DNA from: Streptomyces sp. NRRL WC-3742
Lineage (GTDB): Bacteria; Actinomycetota; Actinomycetes; Streptomycetales; Streptomycetaceae
Direction of reading: 5' to 3'
Length of the DNA: 64,000 bases
Assembly (NCBI RefSeq): GCF_000720635.1
Contig: NZ_JOCF01000043.1
Coordinates: 1-64,000, forward strand
Below, in pieces: positions 39,916-49,110 of the stretch (its first letter is position 1; each line of letters opens with the position of its first letter). A program made the translations under genes and the position numbers. A model generated the notes under the pieces. That model had not been told where the DNA came from. It did no database searches and worked only from the letters and a program-made list of their open reading frames with translations.

Positions 39916-41989
39916 AACGCTGCCCGGGCCCCGGCCGGGAGAGCCGCCCCGGCCACCACATGTGCCGGCCCAGGTCCATGGTCAGCGCCGTGACCAGCAC
40001 CGACCGCACCACCAGCGTGTCCAGCAGCACGCCCAGCGCCACCGCGAACCCGATCTCGGCGAAGGCCACCACCGGCAGCGTCCCCAGGACGGCGAAGGTG
40101 CTCGCCAGGATCAGCCCGGCCGAGGTGATCACACCGCCGGTCGCCGACAGCCCGGTCAGCGCGCCCAGCCGGGTGCCGTGCTGGGCGGACTCCTCCCGCA
40201 CGCGCGTCATCAGGAAGATGTTGTAGTCGATCCCCAGCGCGACCAGGAAGACGAAGACGAACAGCGGGAACGCCTGGTCCTCGCCCTGGAAGTGGAAGAC
40301 GTGCGCGAAGAACAGCGCGCTGATCCCCAGCGCCGCCGCGTACGACAGCACCACCGTGGCGATCAGCACCAGCGGGGCGGTGACGGCCCGCAGCAGCACC
40401 GCGAGGATCAGCAGCACCACGCCCAGCACCAGCGGGATGATCGCCCGGTTGTCGTTGGCGGCGGCCCGTCCGGCGTCCAGGATGACGGCCGTGTTGCCGC
40501 CGACCTTGGCGTCCGCGCCCGGCACGGCGTGCACGGCGGCGCGCAGCCGGTCGACGGTGTCCTTGGCGGCCTGGCTGTCCGGGGGATCGGTGAGCGTGGC
40601 CCGGAACAGCGCCCGCCCGTTCCGTACGACCGGGGGCGAGGTGGAGGCGACCCCCGTGGTGGACCGGGCCGCGGCCTGGACGGCCTCCGCCCCGGCGGAG
40701 CTGGAGACGACGGACAGCGGCGCGCCCGTCCCGGCCGGGAAGTGCTGCTCCAGCACCTGCTGGCCGACCACCGAGTCGGGCTTGCCGGTGAACGACCCGG
40801 CCGTGCTGATCCCGCCGGCGTCCAGCGAGACCAGCCCGACGCAGCAGGCCGCCAGCGCCAGCGCCGTCCCGACCCACACCTTGCGCGGCCGCCGGGAGAT
40901 CCAGGTGCCGACGTGCGCCCAGCGGCCGCTGCGGGTGGGCTCCGGCGTGCCGTATCCGGGCCTGACCGGCCAGAACACCCAGCGGCCGACGATGACCAGC
41001 AGCGCGGGCAGCAGCGTCAGCATGGCGATCAGGGCGACCACGACACCGATGGCCAGCACCGGCCCGAGGCCCCGGGTGGAGTTCATCTCCGCAATGAGCA
41101 GGCAGAGCATCGAGGCGACCACCGTCGCCGAGGAGGCGAGGACGGCGGGCCCGGCCCGGTGCACGGCGAAGGCCATCGCCTCGTGCCGGTCCTCGTGCCG
41201 GCGCAGCTCCTCGCGGTAGCGGGCGGTGAGCAGCAGCGCGTAGTCCGTCCCGGCGCCGAGCACCAGGACGATCAGGATGCCGGCGCTCTGCGCGTTGACG
41301 GTCAGCCCGGCGTGCTTGGCGAGCAGGTAGATGAGCGCCTGGGAGACGGTCAGCGCGCCGGCGGCGGAGAGCAGCGGCAGCAGCCACAGCACGGGGCTGC
41401 GGTAGGTGAGCAGCAGCAGGACGATCACCACGCTGACGGTGGCGGCGAGCAGGGAGCTGTCGATGCCCGCGAACGCCTTGGCCTGGTCGGCGGCGGTCCC
41501 GCCGGGGCCGGTGACGTGGGTGGTCATGCCGTGGCTGTTCGCGGCGGCGGTGCTGCGCAGGGCCTCGACGGCGGGTTTGAGGTCGTTCCAGCCGTTGCTG
41601 CCGATGTCGATCGGCACGATGGTCTGCATGGCCTGGCCGTCGCCGGAGAGGACCGGCCCGATCACCGGGCCGGACACGTGCGGGACGGAGGCGAAGCCGG
41701 CGGCCTCCCGGGTGGCCTCGGCCCGGTCCTCGGGGGTGATGCCGGAGGCGCGCTCGTAGACGACCACGGCCTGGGCGGTGTCCACCGGCTGGAAGGCGCG
41801 CTGCTCGTCGAGCACCTGGGTGGACTCGGCCTTGCCCGGCAGCCAGCTGGACGCCTGGTTGTCCTCGGCGCCCATCAGCTTCCCGGCGAGCGGGCCGAGC
41901 GCGACGAGCAGCACCAGCCACAGGGCGAGCACCACCCACTTGCTGCGGCGCCCGCAGGGAAGGGCGGCCAGTTTCCGGGTCGGAGACAC
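39914..41989 (-). CDS. MMPL/RND-family transporter
   Basis: The protein is 691 residues. The layout is typical of actinobacterial MmpL proteins: an N-terminal membrane helix (WVVLALWLVLLVALGPL), a ~130-residue external domain, five membrane helices with GAGTDYALLLTARYREEL (GXXXDY proton-relay motif), a second external domain and a second bundle with ALGIDYNIFLMTRVREE. It exports lipids or hydrophobic compounds using the proton gradient. The GTG start at 41989 is the most upstream reasonable one. No regulator or lipid synthesis gene is adjacent. Confidence 0.93.
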   Translation of the reverse strand: MSPTRKLAALPCGRRSKWVVLALWLVLLVALGPLAGKLMGAEDNQASSWLPGKAESTQVLDEQRAFQPVDTAQAVVVYERASGITPEDRAEATREAAGFASVPHVSGPVIGPVLSGDGQAMQTIVPIDIGSNGWNDLKPAVEALRSTAAANSHGMTTHVTGPGGTAADQAKAFAGIDSSLLAATVSVVIVLLLLTYRSPVLWLLPLLSAAGALTVSQALIYLLAKHAGLTVNAQSAGILIVLVLGAGTDYALLLTARYREELRRHEDRHEAMAFAVHRAGPAVLASSATVVASMLCLLIAEMNSTRGLGPVLAIGVVVALIAMLTLLPALLVIVGRWVFWPVRPGYGTPEPTRSGRWAHVGTWISRRPRKVWVGTALALAACCVGLVSLDAGGISTAGSFTGKPDSVVGQQVLEQHFPAGTGAPLSVVSSSAGAEAVQAAARSTTGVASTSPPVVRNGRALFRATLTDPPDSQAAKDTVDRLRAAVHAVPGADAKVGGNTAVILDAGRAAANDNRAIIPLVLGVVLLILAVLLRAVTAPLVLIATVVLSYAAALGISALFFAHVFHFQGEDQAFPLFVFVFLVALGIDYNIFLMTRVREESAQHGTRLGALTGLSATGGVITSAGLILASTFAVLGTLPVVAFAEIGFAVALGVLLDTLVVRSVLVTALTMDLGRHMWWPGRLSRPGPGQR

Positions 41990-42058
41990 GGGAAGACTCC
42001 CCCAGCTCAGGAGGCAGGGACTCGTTCAGCCTGCCACCGCCCGCGCCGCACGGCAGCT

Positions 42059-43015
42059 TCAGACGAGGACGCGCGCCCGGTCCCGCAGCTCCTTGAGCAC
42101 GGCGATGTCCATCGCGTGCCCGGTGCCGTCCCCGCCGTGCTTGCGGTCGGGCGTCTCGACCAGCAGCGGCACCCCGGCCGTCTCCGGGTGCTCGAACAGC
42201 TCCCGGAACGGCTCCGCGCCGATCATCCCGGCGCCGATGTTGGCGTGCCGGTCCTTTCGGGCGCCGACCGCGTCCTCGGAGTCGTTGGCGTGGATCAGCC
42301 GCAGCCGTCCGGGCCCGGCCGCCGAGGCCAGCGCGTCCAGCGCGGCCGTCACCCCGCCGGGCACGGCCAGGTCGTGCCCGGCGGCGAAGGCGTGGCAGGT
42401 GTCCAGGCAGACGCCGACCCTGGGGTGCCCGTCCAGCGCCTCCACGTACTCGGCCAGCTCCTCCATCCGCGAGCACAGCGAGCTGCCCTGACCGGCGGTC
42501 GGCTCCAGCAGCAGCCAGGGCGCGTCCTCGCCCAGCGCGTTCTGGCCCAGCGCGTCCAGCTCGTCCAGCAGCGGCCGGACGTCGGCCCGCACCTGCGCCA
42601 TCGCCTCGGCGCGCCGCGAGCCGCCGCCGGGGGCGGTGCCGACGGCGGACCCGGTGTGCAGCACCACGCCCAGCGCGCCGATGGCGTGGCCCCGGCGCAG
42701 CGAGTGCCGCAGCGACTCGGCGGAGCGCTCGCGGGTGGCCGGGTTGTCGGAGCCGAAGTTGATCAGGTACGGCGCGTGCACCCAGGCGGGTACGCCCCGC
42801 TCGGCGCAGCGCGTACGGAACTCCTCGTCCTGCGCCGGGTTCCCGGGCGGGGTCGCCCAGCCGCGCGGGTTGGCGACGAACACCTGCACCGTCTCGGCGC
42901 CGACCGTGTCCGCGTACGCCAGGCCCGTACCGGCGAGGCCCTTGGCGGCCACCGGGACGTGCGCCCCGATCGGGTTGCGGAGGGCGGCGGCGGGCGGTAC
43001 GGGCGTGGTGCTCAT
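42059..43015 (-). CDS. nfo: Endonuclease IV (AP endonuclease family 2)
   Basis: The protein is 318 residues and keeps the family's zinc-binding blocks: IGAHVPVAAKG, WVHAPYLINFGS, LLLEPTAGQGSSLCS, VGVCLDTCHAFAAGHDL, LIHANDSEDAVGARKDRHANIGAGMIG and LVETPDR. Endonuclease IV cleaves DNA 5' of abasic sites and oxidised bases in base excision repair, in the cytosol. The ATG at 43013-43015 with GAGG upstream was chosen over one 4 codons earlier. The gene stands alone. Confidence 0.95.
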   Translation of the reverse strand: MSTTPVPPAAALRNPIGAHVPVAAKGLAGTGLAYADTVGAETVQVFVANPRGWATPPGNPAQDEEFRTRCAERGVPAWVHAPYLINFGSDNPATRERSAESLRHSLRRGHAIGALGVVLHTGSAVGTAPGGGSRRAEAMAQVRADVRPLLDELDALGQNALGEDAPWLLLEPTAGQGSSLCSRMEELAEYVEALDGHPRVGVCLDTCHAFAAGHDLAVPGGVTAALDALASAAGPGRLRLIHANDSEDAVGARKDRHANIGAGMIGAEPFRELFEHPETAGVPLLVETPDRKHGGDGTGHAMDIAVLKELRDRARVLV

Positions 43016-43229
43016 GTCCTCGAGCATGTCACGGGCCCGGGCAGCGACCGAACCAGCCTACGGACCCACGCCACGCCCGGCGGCCGACGCCCCGTCAGTC
43101 CGCCAGCCCACCCCTGGTGGCGCCCCCACCGGGGCGCCCATAGCGTCGATTCGGCCGCACCCACCGGCTGTCACCGCCCGCTCACACGGCGTCCACGACG
43201 AGGCTCGCCGGAAAGACAGGTCTCCACTC

Positions 43230-44306
43230 ATGCCCACGCGACGGGTCCACCACCTCGCCGCGGCCACCGCCGCCGCCACCGCCCTGACCACCGTCCTCTC
43301 AGTCATCGCGGGAGCCACCCCCGCCGCCGCCGGCGGCACCCTGCACCTCGTCCGGCCCGGCGAATCGATCCAGCAGGCCGTCGACGCCGCCCGCCCCGGC
43401 GACACCGTCCAGCTGCTGCCCGGCACCTACGCGGGCAGCGTGCGCATCACCACCCCCGGCCTGACGCTGCGCGGCTCCGGCCCGTCCAGCGTGATCACCC
43501 CGGGGACGGGTACGGAGAACGCCTGCGCCACCGCCGGGCAGGGCCTGTGCGTGCACGGCACCGAGCGGGCCCCGCTGGCCGACGTCACGGTCGAGGCCCT
43601 CGCCGTCACCGGCTTCCGCAAGAACGGCATCGACGCCAGCGGCACCACGGGTCTGACCGTCCGGGCCACCTACGTCCACGACAACGTGCAGCAGGGCATC
43701 AGCCAGGAGATGTCCACCCGGGCCACGATCGTCGGCAACCGCTCGGTCGACAACGGCCAGTCCGGCGTCTTCCTCGCCAACTACGCCTACCGCGAGGGCG
43801 GGGCGCCCGACACCGGCGGCACCGTCGTCGAGGGCAACGAGCTGCGCGGCAACCGGGTCGGCGTCACCGTGCGCCGGCTGCGCGGGCTGGCCGTCGAGGG
43901 CAACGAGATGAGCGGCAACTGCGCCGGCGTCTTCGTGGTCGGCGACGAGGGCGTGCCGCGCGCCGGGGACCTCGACGTGCGCCGCAACCGGGTGGTGGCC
44001 AACAACAAGTTCTGCCCGGCCAACCCCAGGCTCGGCGCCATCCAGGGCGCGGGCATCGTGCTCACCGGGACCGAGGACGCCCGGGTCACGGACAACGAGG
44101 TGCACGACAACGCCGGCGGCTCCGACTTCTCCGGCGGCATCGTGCTGTTCAGGAGCGCCGTCGGCGTGCCCAACGCCCGCGCGGTCGTCACCGACAACCA
44201 CCTCAGCGGCAACGCCCCGGCGGACCTCGCCGACCGCGACACCGGCACCGACAACTCCTTCCTGCGCAACCGGTGTTCGGTCTCCCAGCCCTCCGGCCAC
44301 TGCTGA
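43230..44306 (+). CDS. Secreted right-handed parallel beta-helix protein
   Basis: The protein is 358 residues. A signal peptide of about 35 residues (AAATAAATALTTVLSVIAGA...AAA) is followed by LVRPGESIQQAVDAARPGDTVQLLPGTY, the standard entry of NosD/pectate-lyase-like beta-helices. PbH1-type rungs follow (VEGNELRGNRVGVTVRR, VEGNEMSGNCAGVFV, VTDNEVHDN). No clear polysaccharide-lyase catalytic set is visible. It may bind or cleave polysaccharide or be structural. The neighbouring methyltransferase is 74 bases downstream on the same strand. Confidence 0.9.
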   Translation: MPTRRVHHLAAATAAATALTTVLSVIAGATPAAAGGTLHLVRPGESIQQAVDAARPGDTVQLLPGTYAGSVRITTPGLTLRGSGPSSVITPGTGTENACATAGQGLCVHGTERAPLADVTVEALAVTGFRKNGIDASGTTGLTVRATYVHDNVQQGISQEMSTRATIVGNRSVDNGQSGVFLANYAYREGGAPDTGGTVVEGNELRGNRVGVTVRRLRGLAVEGNEMSGNCAGVFVVGDEGVPRAGDLDVRRNRVVANNKFCPANPRLGAIQGAGIVLTGTEDARVTDNEVHDNAGGSDFSGGIVLFRSAVGVPNARAVVTDNHLSGNAPADLADRDTGTDNSFLRNRCSVSQPSGHC

Positions 44307-44380
44307 GACGAACTCACGGCCCGCACGACGCCCGCGACGCCCGAGAGACCCCCGACGCCCCCGACCGACAAAGGACCGCC

Positions 44381-45406
44381 ATGACCACCGCCCCCGCCAA
44401 CCCCCAGGCCGCGATGCGGCTGCGCGAGATCGTCTTCGGCGCCGCCTGCGCCGCGGCCGTGCGCGCCGCCGCCCGCCTCGGCGTCGCCGACGCGCTCGGC
44501 GACGACCCGACCACCGTCGACGAGCTCGCCGCCGCGCTGCACACCGAACCCCGTGCCCTGCGCCGCCTGCTGCGCGCCCTCACCTGCTACGGCATCTTCG
44601 CCGAGACCTCCGGGGATTGCTTCGAGCACACCGAGATGTCCCGCCTGCTGCGCGAGGACGCCCCCAACTCCCTGCGCTACATCTCCCTCTGGTGCACCGA
44701 GCCGTGGACCTGGGAGGCGTGGCCGAAGCTGGACGAGGCCGTGCGCTCCGGCCGCAACGTCTTCCCCGAGCTGTTCGGCAAGGAGTTCTTCGACTACCTG
44801 CACAGCGAGGGCGGCGACTCCGCGAAGGTCTTCGACAAGGCGATGACCACCTCCAGCCGCCAGTCCGCCCGCGACTTCGCCGACTACCTCGACCTCACCG
44901 GCGTGGACTCGGTGGTGGACATCGGCGGCGGTCAGGGCCACGTGCTGGCCAGCCTGCTGGAGAAGCACCCGGCCCTGCACGGCACCCTGCTCGACCTGCC
45001 CAAGGTCGTCGCCGGCGCCGACCCCCGGCTCCAGGAGGGCGGCGCCTTCTCGGCCCGCGCCCGCCTGCTGCCGGGCGACTGCCGGGTAGACATCCCGGTG
45101 CACGCCGACCTCTACATCATCAAGAACATCCTGGAGTGGGACGACGGGAGCACCCGCCGCACCCTCGCCAACGTCGTACGGGCCGCGCGGCCGGGCGCCC
45201 GGGTGGTGGTCGTGGAGAACCTCGTCGACGACAGCCCCTCGATGCGCTTCACCACCGCGATGGACCTGATGCTGATGCTCAACGTCGGCGGCGCCAAGCA
45301 CTCCGAGGCGAGCATGGTGCGCCTGATGGAGGAGGCGGGCCTGGCCGTCTCCGAGGTCCGCCCGGTCAATCCGTACCTGCACGCCTTCGAGGCCGTCGTC
45401 CGCTGA
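44381..45406 (+). CDS. SAM-dependent O-methyltransferase (plant-type, polyketide tailoring-like)
   Basis: The protein is 341 residues. It has the N-terminal dimerisation domain seen in TcmN/DnrK/CrtF-type O-methyltransferases (AAVRAAARLGVADALGDD, HTEPRALRRLLRALTCYGIF) and the SAM-binding domain VDIGGGQGHVLASLLEKHP (motif I), DLPKVV, LYIIKNILEWDD and a final ENLV segment. The ATG has AAGGA upstream. Such enzymes methylate phenolic hydroxyls of polyketides. The spore pigment cluster lies 3 kb away, so a link is possible but unproven. Confidence 0.92.
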   Translation: MTTAPANPQAAMRLREIVFGAACAAAVRAAARLGVADALGDDPTTVDELAAALHTEPRALRRLLRALTCYGIFAETSGDCFEHTEMSRLLREDAPNSLRYISLWCTEPWTWEAWPKLDEAVRSGRNVFPELFGKEFFDYLHSEGGDSAKVFDKAMTTSSRQSARDFADYLDLTGVDSVVDIGGGQGHVLASLLEKHPALHGTLLDLPKVVAGADPRLQEGGAFSARARLLPGDCRVDIPVHADLYIIKNILEWDDGSTRRTLANVVRAARPGARVVVVENLVDDSPSMRFTTAMDLMLMLNVGGAKHSEASMVRLMEEAGLAVSEVRPVNPYLHAFEAVVR

Positions 45407-45453
45407 CGGCCGTCGGCACGGCCGTCGGCACGGCCGTCGGCACGGCCGTCGGC
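45406..45453. repeat. 12-bp tandem repeat, four exact copies
   Basis: ACGGCCGTCGGC is repeated four times without change directly at the methyltransferase stop codon, and leads into the terminator stem. Confidence 0.92.
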
Positions 45454-45455
45454 AC

Positions 45456-45487
45456 GGCCGCCGCTCACTCCCGGGTGAGCGGCGGCC
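45456..45487. terminator. Bidirectional terminator hairpin
   Basis: Perfect 13-bp arms (45456-45468 with 45475-45487) enclose the 6-nt loop TCCCGG between convergent genes. The stop codon of the minus-strand transporter lies inside the stem. Confidence 0.8.
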
Positions 45488-46394
45488 GTTCGGCGTTCAC
45501 GGGCACCCGGCCGGCGCGGTTGAACAGGACGATCGAGGCCACGATGACCGCGAACCCGGCGAGCTCCGCCAGGGTCGGCCGCTGGCCCAGCATCGGCCAG
45601 GCGATCAGCCCGGCGACGATCGGCACCCCGTAGAAGTAGGACGCCACCCGGTCCGCGCTCTCCAGCCGCATCAGTACGAACAGCAGGCTGAGCGCGCCGA
45701 TCGAGACCCCGACGGCCATCCACAGCTCCGAGAGGACGAGCTGCCCGGTCCAGTGGATGACCCCGGTCTCGAAGACCAGTGCGCCCAGGAGCATGACGAC
45801 GGCCGAGGAGCCGGACTGGACGAAGCCGTTGACCAGCGGATGCGTGCCGGGGTTCTTCATCTGGTAGTAGAACTGCCCGGTGGAGAGCCCCGCCAGCCCG
45901 AGGAAGTCGAAGGCCACGTTGGTCGGCGTCAGCCCGGAGGAGGAGGCCAGCCCCTGGTAGACGGTGAGCGCCACCCCGAGCACCCCGCCCGCCAGCGCCA
46001 CCACCGACAGCGGCCGCACCCTGCGGGCGGTCGCGACGGAGACCATCAGCCAGACCAGGATCGGCTGCAGCGCGATGATCAGCGCGGACACCGCGGGCGT
46101 CATCCCGTAGTACAGCGCGTAGAAGACCCCGGTGGAGAACACCCCCTGCAGCAGCACGCCGCTCAGCGCGAGGTGGACGTACGCCGAGCGGGTGCGCGGC
46201 CAGGGGATGCGCAGGCACAGGACGAGGGTGAACAGGATCACCGCCGTCCCGGAGAAGCGGACGGTCAGGTAGGTGAAGGGCTCCACGTACGGCAGGCCGT
46301 ACCGGCCGCCCACGAAGCCCGAACCGTAGATGGCGACGAAGACCAGCGCGATCAGCGTGACCTTCAGGCTCCCGCGCCCCCCGTTCACGTTCAC
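45465..46394 (-). CDS. EamA/DMT-family transporter
   Basis: The protein is 309 residues with about ten membrane helices in two EamA halves. Helix 1 is TLIALVFVAIYGSGFVGGRYGL, typical of the drug/metabolite transporter superfamily; PAVSALIIALQPILVWLM is the usual end of the first half. The GTG at 46394 was chosen because GGGGCGGAT precedes it. Substrates of such exporters are often amino acids or metabolites. It has no operon partner; an inverted repeat lies upstream. Confidence 0.88.
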   Translation of the reverse strand: MNVNGGRGSLKVTLIALVFVAIYGSGFVGGRYGLPYVEPFTYLTVRFSGTAVILFTLVLCLRIPWPRTRSAYVHLALSGVLLQGVFSTGVFYALYYGMTPAVSALIIALQPILVWLMVSVATARRVRPLSVVALAGGVLGVALTVYQGLASSSGLTPTNVAFDFLGLAGLSTGQFYYQMKNPGTHPLVNGFVQSGSSAVVMLLGALVFETGVIHWTGQLVLSELWMAVGVSIGALSLLFVLMRLESADRVASYFYGVPIVAGLIAWPMLGQRPTLAELAGFAVIVASIVLFNRAGRVPVNAERPPLTRE

Positions 46395-46450
46395 ATCCGC
46401 CCCCCGTGACGAGATCCGACTGCCGGAACCCCAGCAGTCTGCCACCGGTG

Positions 46451-46487
46451 ATCATCCGTCAGTCGGAGCATGCGACCGACGGATGAT
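46451..46487. promoter_or_regulatory. Long imperfect palindrome upstream of the EamA gene
   Basis: ATCATCCGTC (46451-46460) pairs with GACGGATGAT (46478-46487), and the interior adds GTCG/CGAC. It lies 57 bases before the EamA start and just upstream of the end of the sortase gene. It could be an operator or the terminator of an incoming transcript. Confidence 0.5.
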
Positions 46488-46501
46488 GTGAACTCCACCA
46501 C

Positions 46502-47176
46502 TCAGGCTCTGCGAGAGGTCACCAGGTGGGCGAAGACCACCACGTTGTCCAGGTAGTCCCGCTTCTTCTTGTCGTACGCGCCGCCGCAGGTGATCAGCCG
46601 CAGCTGAGCGTCCGGGGTTTTGCCGTAGACCTTCTGGTCGGGGAAGGCGTTCTTGGCGTACGTCTCCACCGAGTCCACCGCGAACACCGCGACGGTGCCG
46701 TCCGCGCGGGACACCTCCACGGCGCTGCCCGGGACGAGCAGGCTCAGCAGCAGGAAGACCGCCGGGCCCTTGGTGGTGTCCACGTGGCCGGCGACCACGG
46801 CGCTGCCGCGCTCGCCCGGGGTGACGCCGTCGCGGTACCAGCCGACGAGGTTCTTGTCGTCCGGCGGCGGCGCGTTCAGCTGCCCGGTGGCGTCCAGCGT
46901 CAGCTCGGTGAACGGCGCGTCCACGGCGATCTGCGGGATGCGCAGCCGCGTGGGCGCCGAGCGCTTGAGCACGGGCGCGGCGGGCGCGGCCGGCAGGACG
47001 GGCGTGGCGGGCGCGGCGGGCGCCGTGGAGACGGCCGCCGGGGGAGCGGCCGGGGCCGCCGTCGGGTCGGCGTCCGGCGAGGTGTCCACCGAGTTGTAGA
47101 TCAGCAGCAGCCCTACCGCTGCCGCGCCCATCCCGGCGCGCAGCAGCCGGGGTGTTCCGGGGCCGGGACCGGCCAT
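46502..47176 (-). CDS. Class E/F-type sortase
   Basis: The protein is 224 residues: one N-terminal membrane helix, an Ala/Pro-rich linker and a sortase barrel starting at RLRIPQIAVDAPFTELTLD. The catalytic triad is complete: His131 in VVAGHVDTTKGP, Cys197 in LITCGGAY and Arg206 in KKRDYLDNVVV. Sortases anchor exported proteins to peptidoglycan or process them at the membrane. The neighbour 92 bases upstream encodes a secreted protein with a C-terminal membrane segment, a probable substrate. Confidence 0.93.
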   Translation of the reverse strand: MAGPGPGTPRLLRAGMGAAAVGLLLIYNSVDTSPDADPTAAPAAPPAAVSTAPAAPATPVLPAAPAAPVLKRSAPTRLRIPQIAVDAPFTELTLDATGQLNAPPPDDKNLVGWYRDGVTPGERGSAVVAGHVDTTKGPAVFLLLSLLVPGSAVEVSRADGTVAVFAVDSVETYAKNAFPDQKVYGKTPDAQLRLITCGGAYDKKKRDYLDNVVVFAHLVTSRRA

Positions 47177-47268
47177 CGTTCCATCAACCCTTCCGGCGGG
47201 GGACGGCCCGCCGCCCCCGGTACGCCCCGTGTCGCGGGCGCCCGGAGGCGGCGGAGGTGAGGGGTGGT

Positions 47269-47721
47269 TCAGGCCATGGCGCCGGAGGTGCGGCGGCCGC
47301 GGCGCAGCGCGTACGCACCGGCCCCGAGCCCGCCGAGCAGCAGCACCGCGCCGGAGGCGAGGCCCCCGCCGGAGAGCACCAGGCCCCCGCCGCCGGTGTG
47401 CACGCCGCCGTGCGGGGCCTTGTGCTCCTCCTCGCGGCCCTCGGAGCCCTTGGACTCGCTGCCCTTGTGCTCCTCGCCCTTCGACTCGGTGCTCTTGGCT
47501 TCGCCGCCCTTGTGCTCGGAGGTGCTCTTGTGCTCCTCGGTGACCGGGCCGCCGGCCTTCTTGTCGTCCGAGCCCTTCGCGGCGTCGGGCTTGTCCTGCT
47601 TCTCCTGCCAGGTGAGGTTCTTGCCCTGGTCGGAGGAGCCGTCGGCGAAGGCCAGGGGCGTGCCGACGGTCAGGACGGCGGCGACGGCCGCTCCGGCGAG
47701 CAGCGTGCGTGCAGAACGCAT
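47269..47721 (-). CDS. Secreted Lys/Glu-rich surface protein, probable sortase substrate
   Basis: The protein is 150 residues. A signal peptide (TLLAGAAVAAVLTVGTPLAFA) is followed by a highly charged, repetitive stalk with HKSTSEHKGGEAKSTESKG-like repeats. At the C-terminus KAPHGGVHTGGGG is followed by a hydrophobic helix and RRGRR, the layout of a sorting signal although LPxTG/LAxTG is absent. GGAAGG precedes the ATG. It is adjacent to the sortase gene on the same strand, so it is the likely substrate (inference). Confidence 0.85.
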   Translation of the reverse strand: MRSARTLLAGAAVAAVLTVGTPLAFADGSSDQGKNLTWQEKQDKPDAAKGSDDKKAGGPVTEEHKSTSEHKGGEAKSTESKGEEHKGSESKGSEGREEEHKAPHGGVHTGGGGLVLSGGGLASGAVLLLGGLGAGAYALRRGRRTSGAMA

Positions 47722-48026
47722 GAGGATGATCCTTCCGGCGCGGTGGCCGCGACCGCCGGCAGGGTGCCGGGCAAGGGGACTCGCGGGAGAGGGCGCCTGA
47801 TCCACCGTCATCCACCGTGCGGCCCGCTGCCACCTGAGCGTGGCGGTGCCGGTACGCAGCGTGGTCCCTTCGGGTGGAGTCCCGGGCGTGTTCACCCGGC
47901 TGCCCCGGCGGTTCGGGTGAAGGGCGCATGAAGGGATACGCACATGGGCCCGCCCCCGGCATCGGCCGGGGGCGGGCCCAGAGGAGAGGCGGGACTCGGT
48001 GGTCCCGGAGGCGGGACTCGGCGGTC
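47722..48026. other. Intergenic region between the surface protein gene and the spore pigment genes
   Basis: The 305-bp gap contains the promoter region of the surface protein and sortase genes and the pigment operon terminator at 47946-47979. No gene is seen. Confidence 0.5.
47946..47979 (-). terminator. Terminator hairpin after the spore pigment operon
   Basis: A 15-bp perfect GC stem (47946-47960 with 47965-47979) carries the 4-nt loop ATCG. It lies 47 bases beyond the last pigment gene on the minus strand. Confidence 0.8.
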
Positions 48027-49079
<1,053 letters not shown>

Positions 49080-49110
49080 GGGGTGTCCTTTCGGAGGGGG
49101 TGGGTGGGGC

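Noticed and set aside
39524..45406. A plus-strand open frame of nearly 2000 codons covering the MmpL and endonuclease genes
   Set aside because: Only its last 341 codons (the methyltransferase) are real protein; the rest is Arg/Pro/Gly/His-rich shadow of minus-strand genes.
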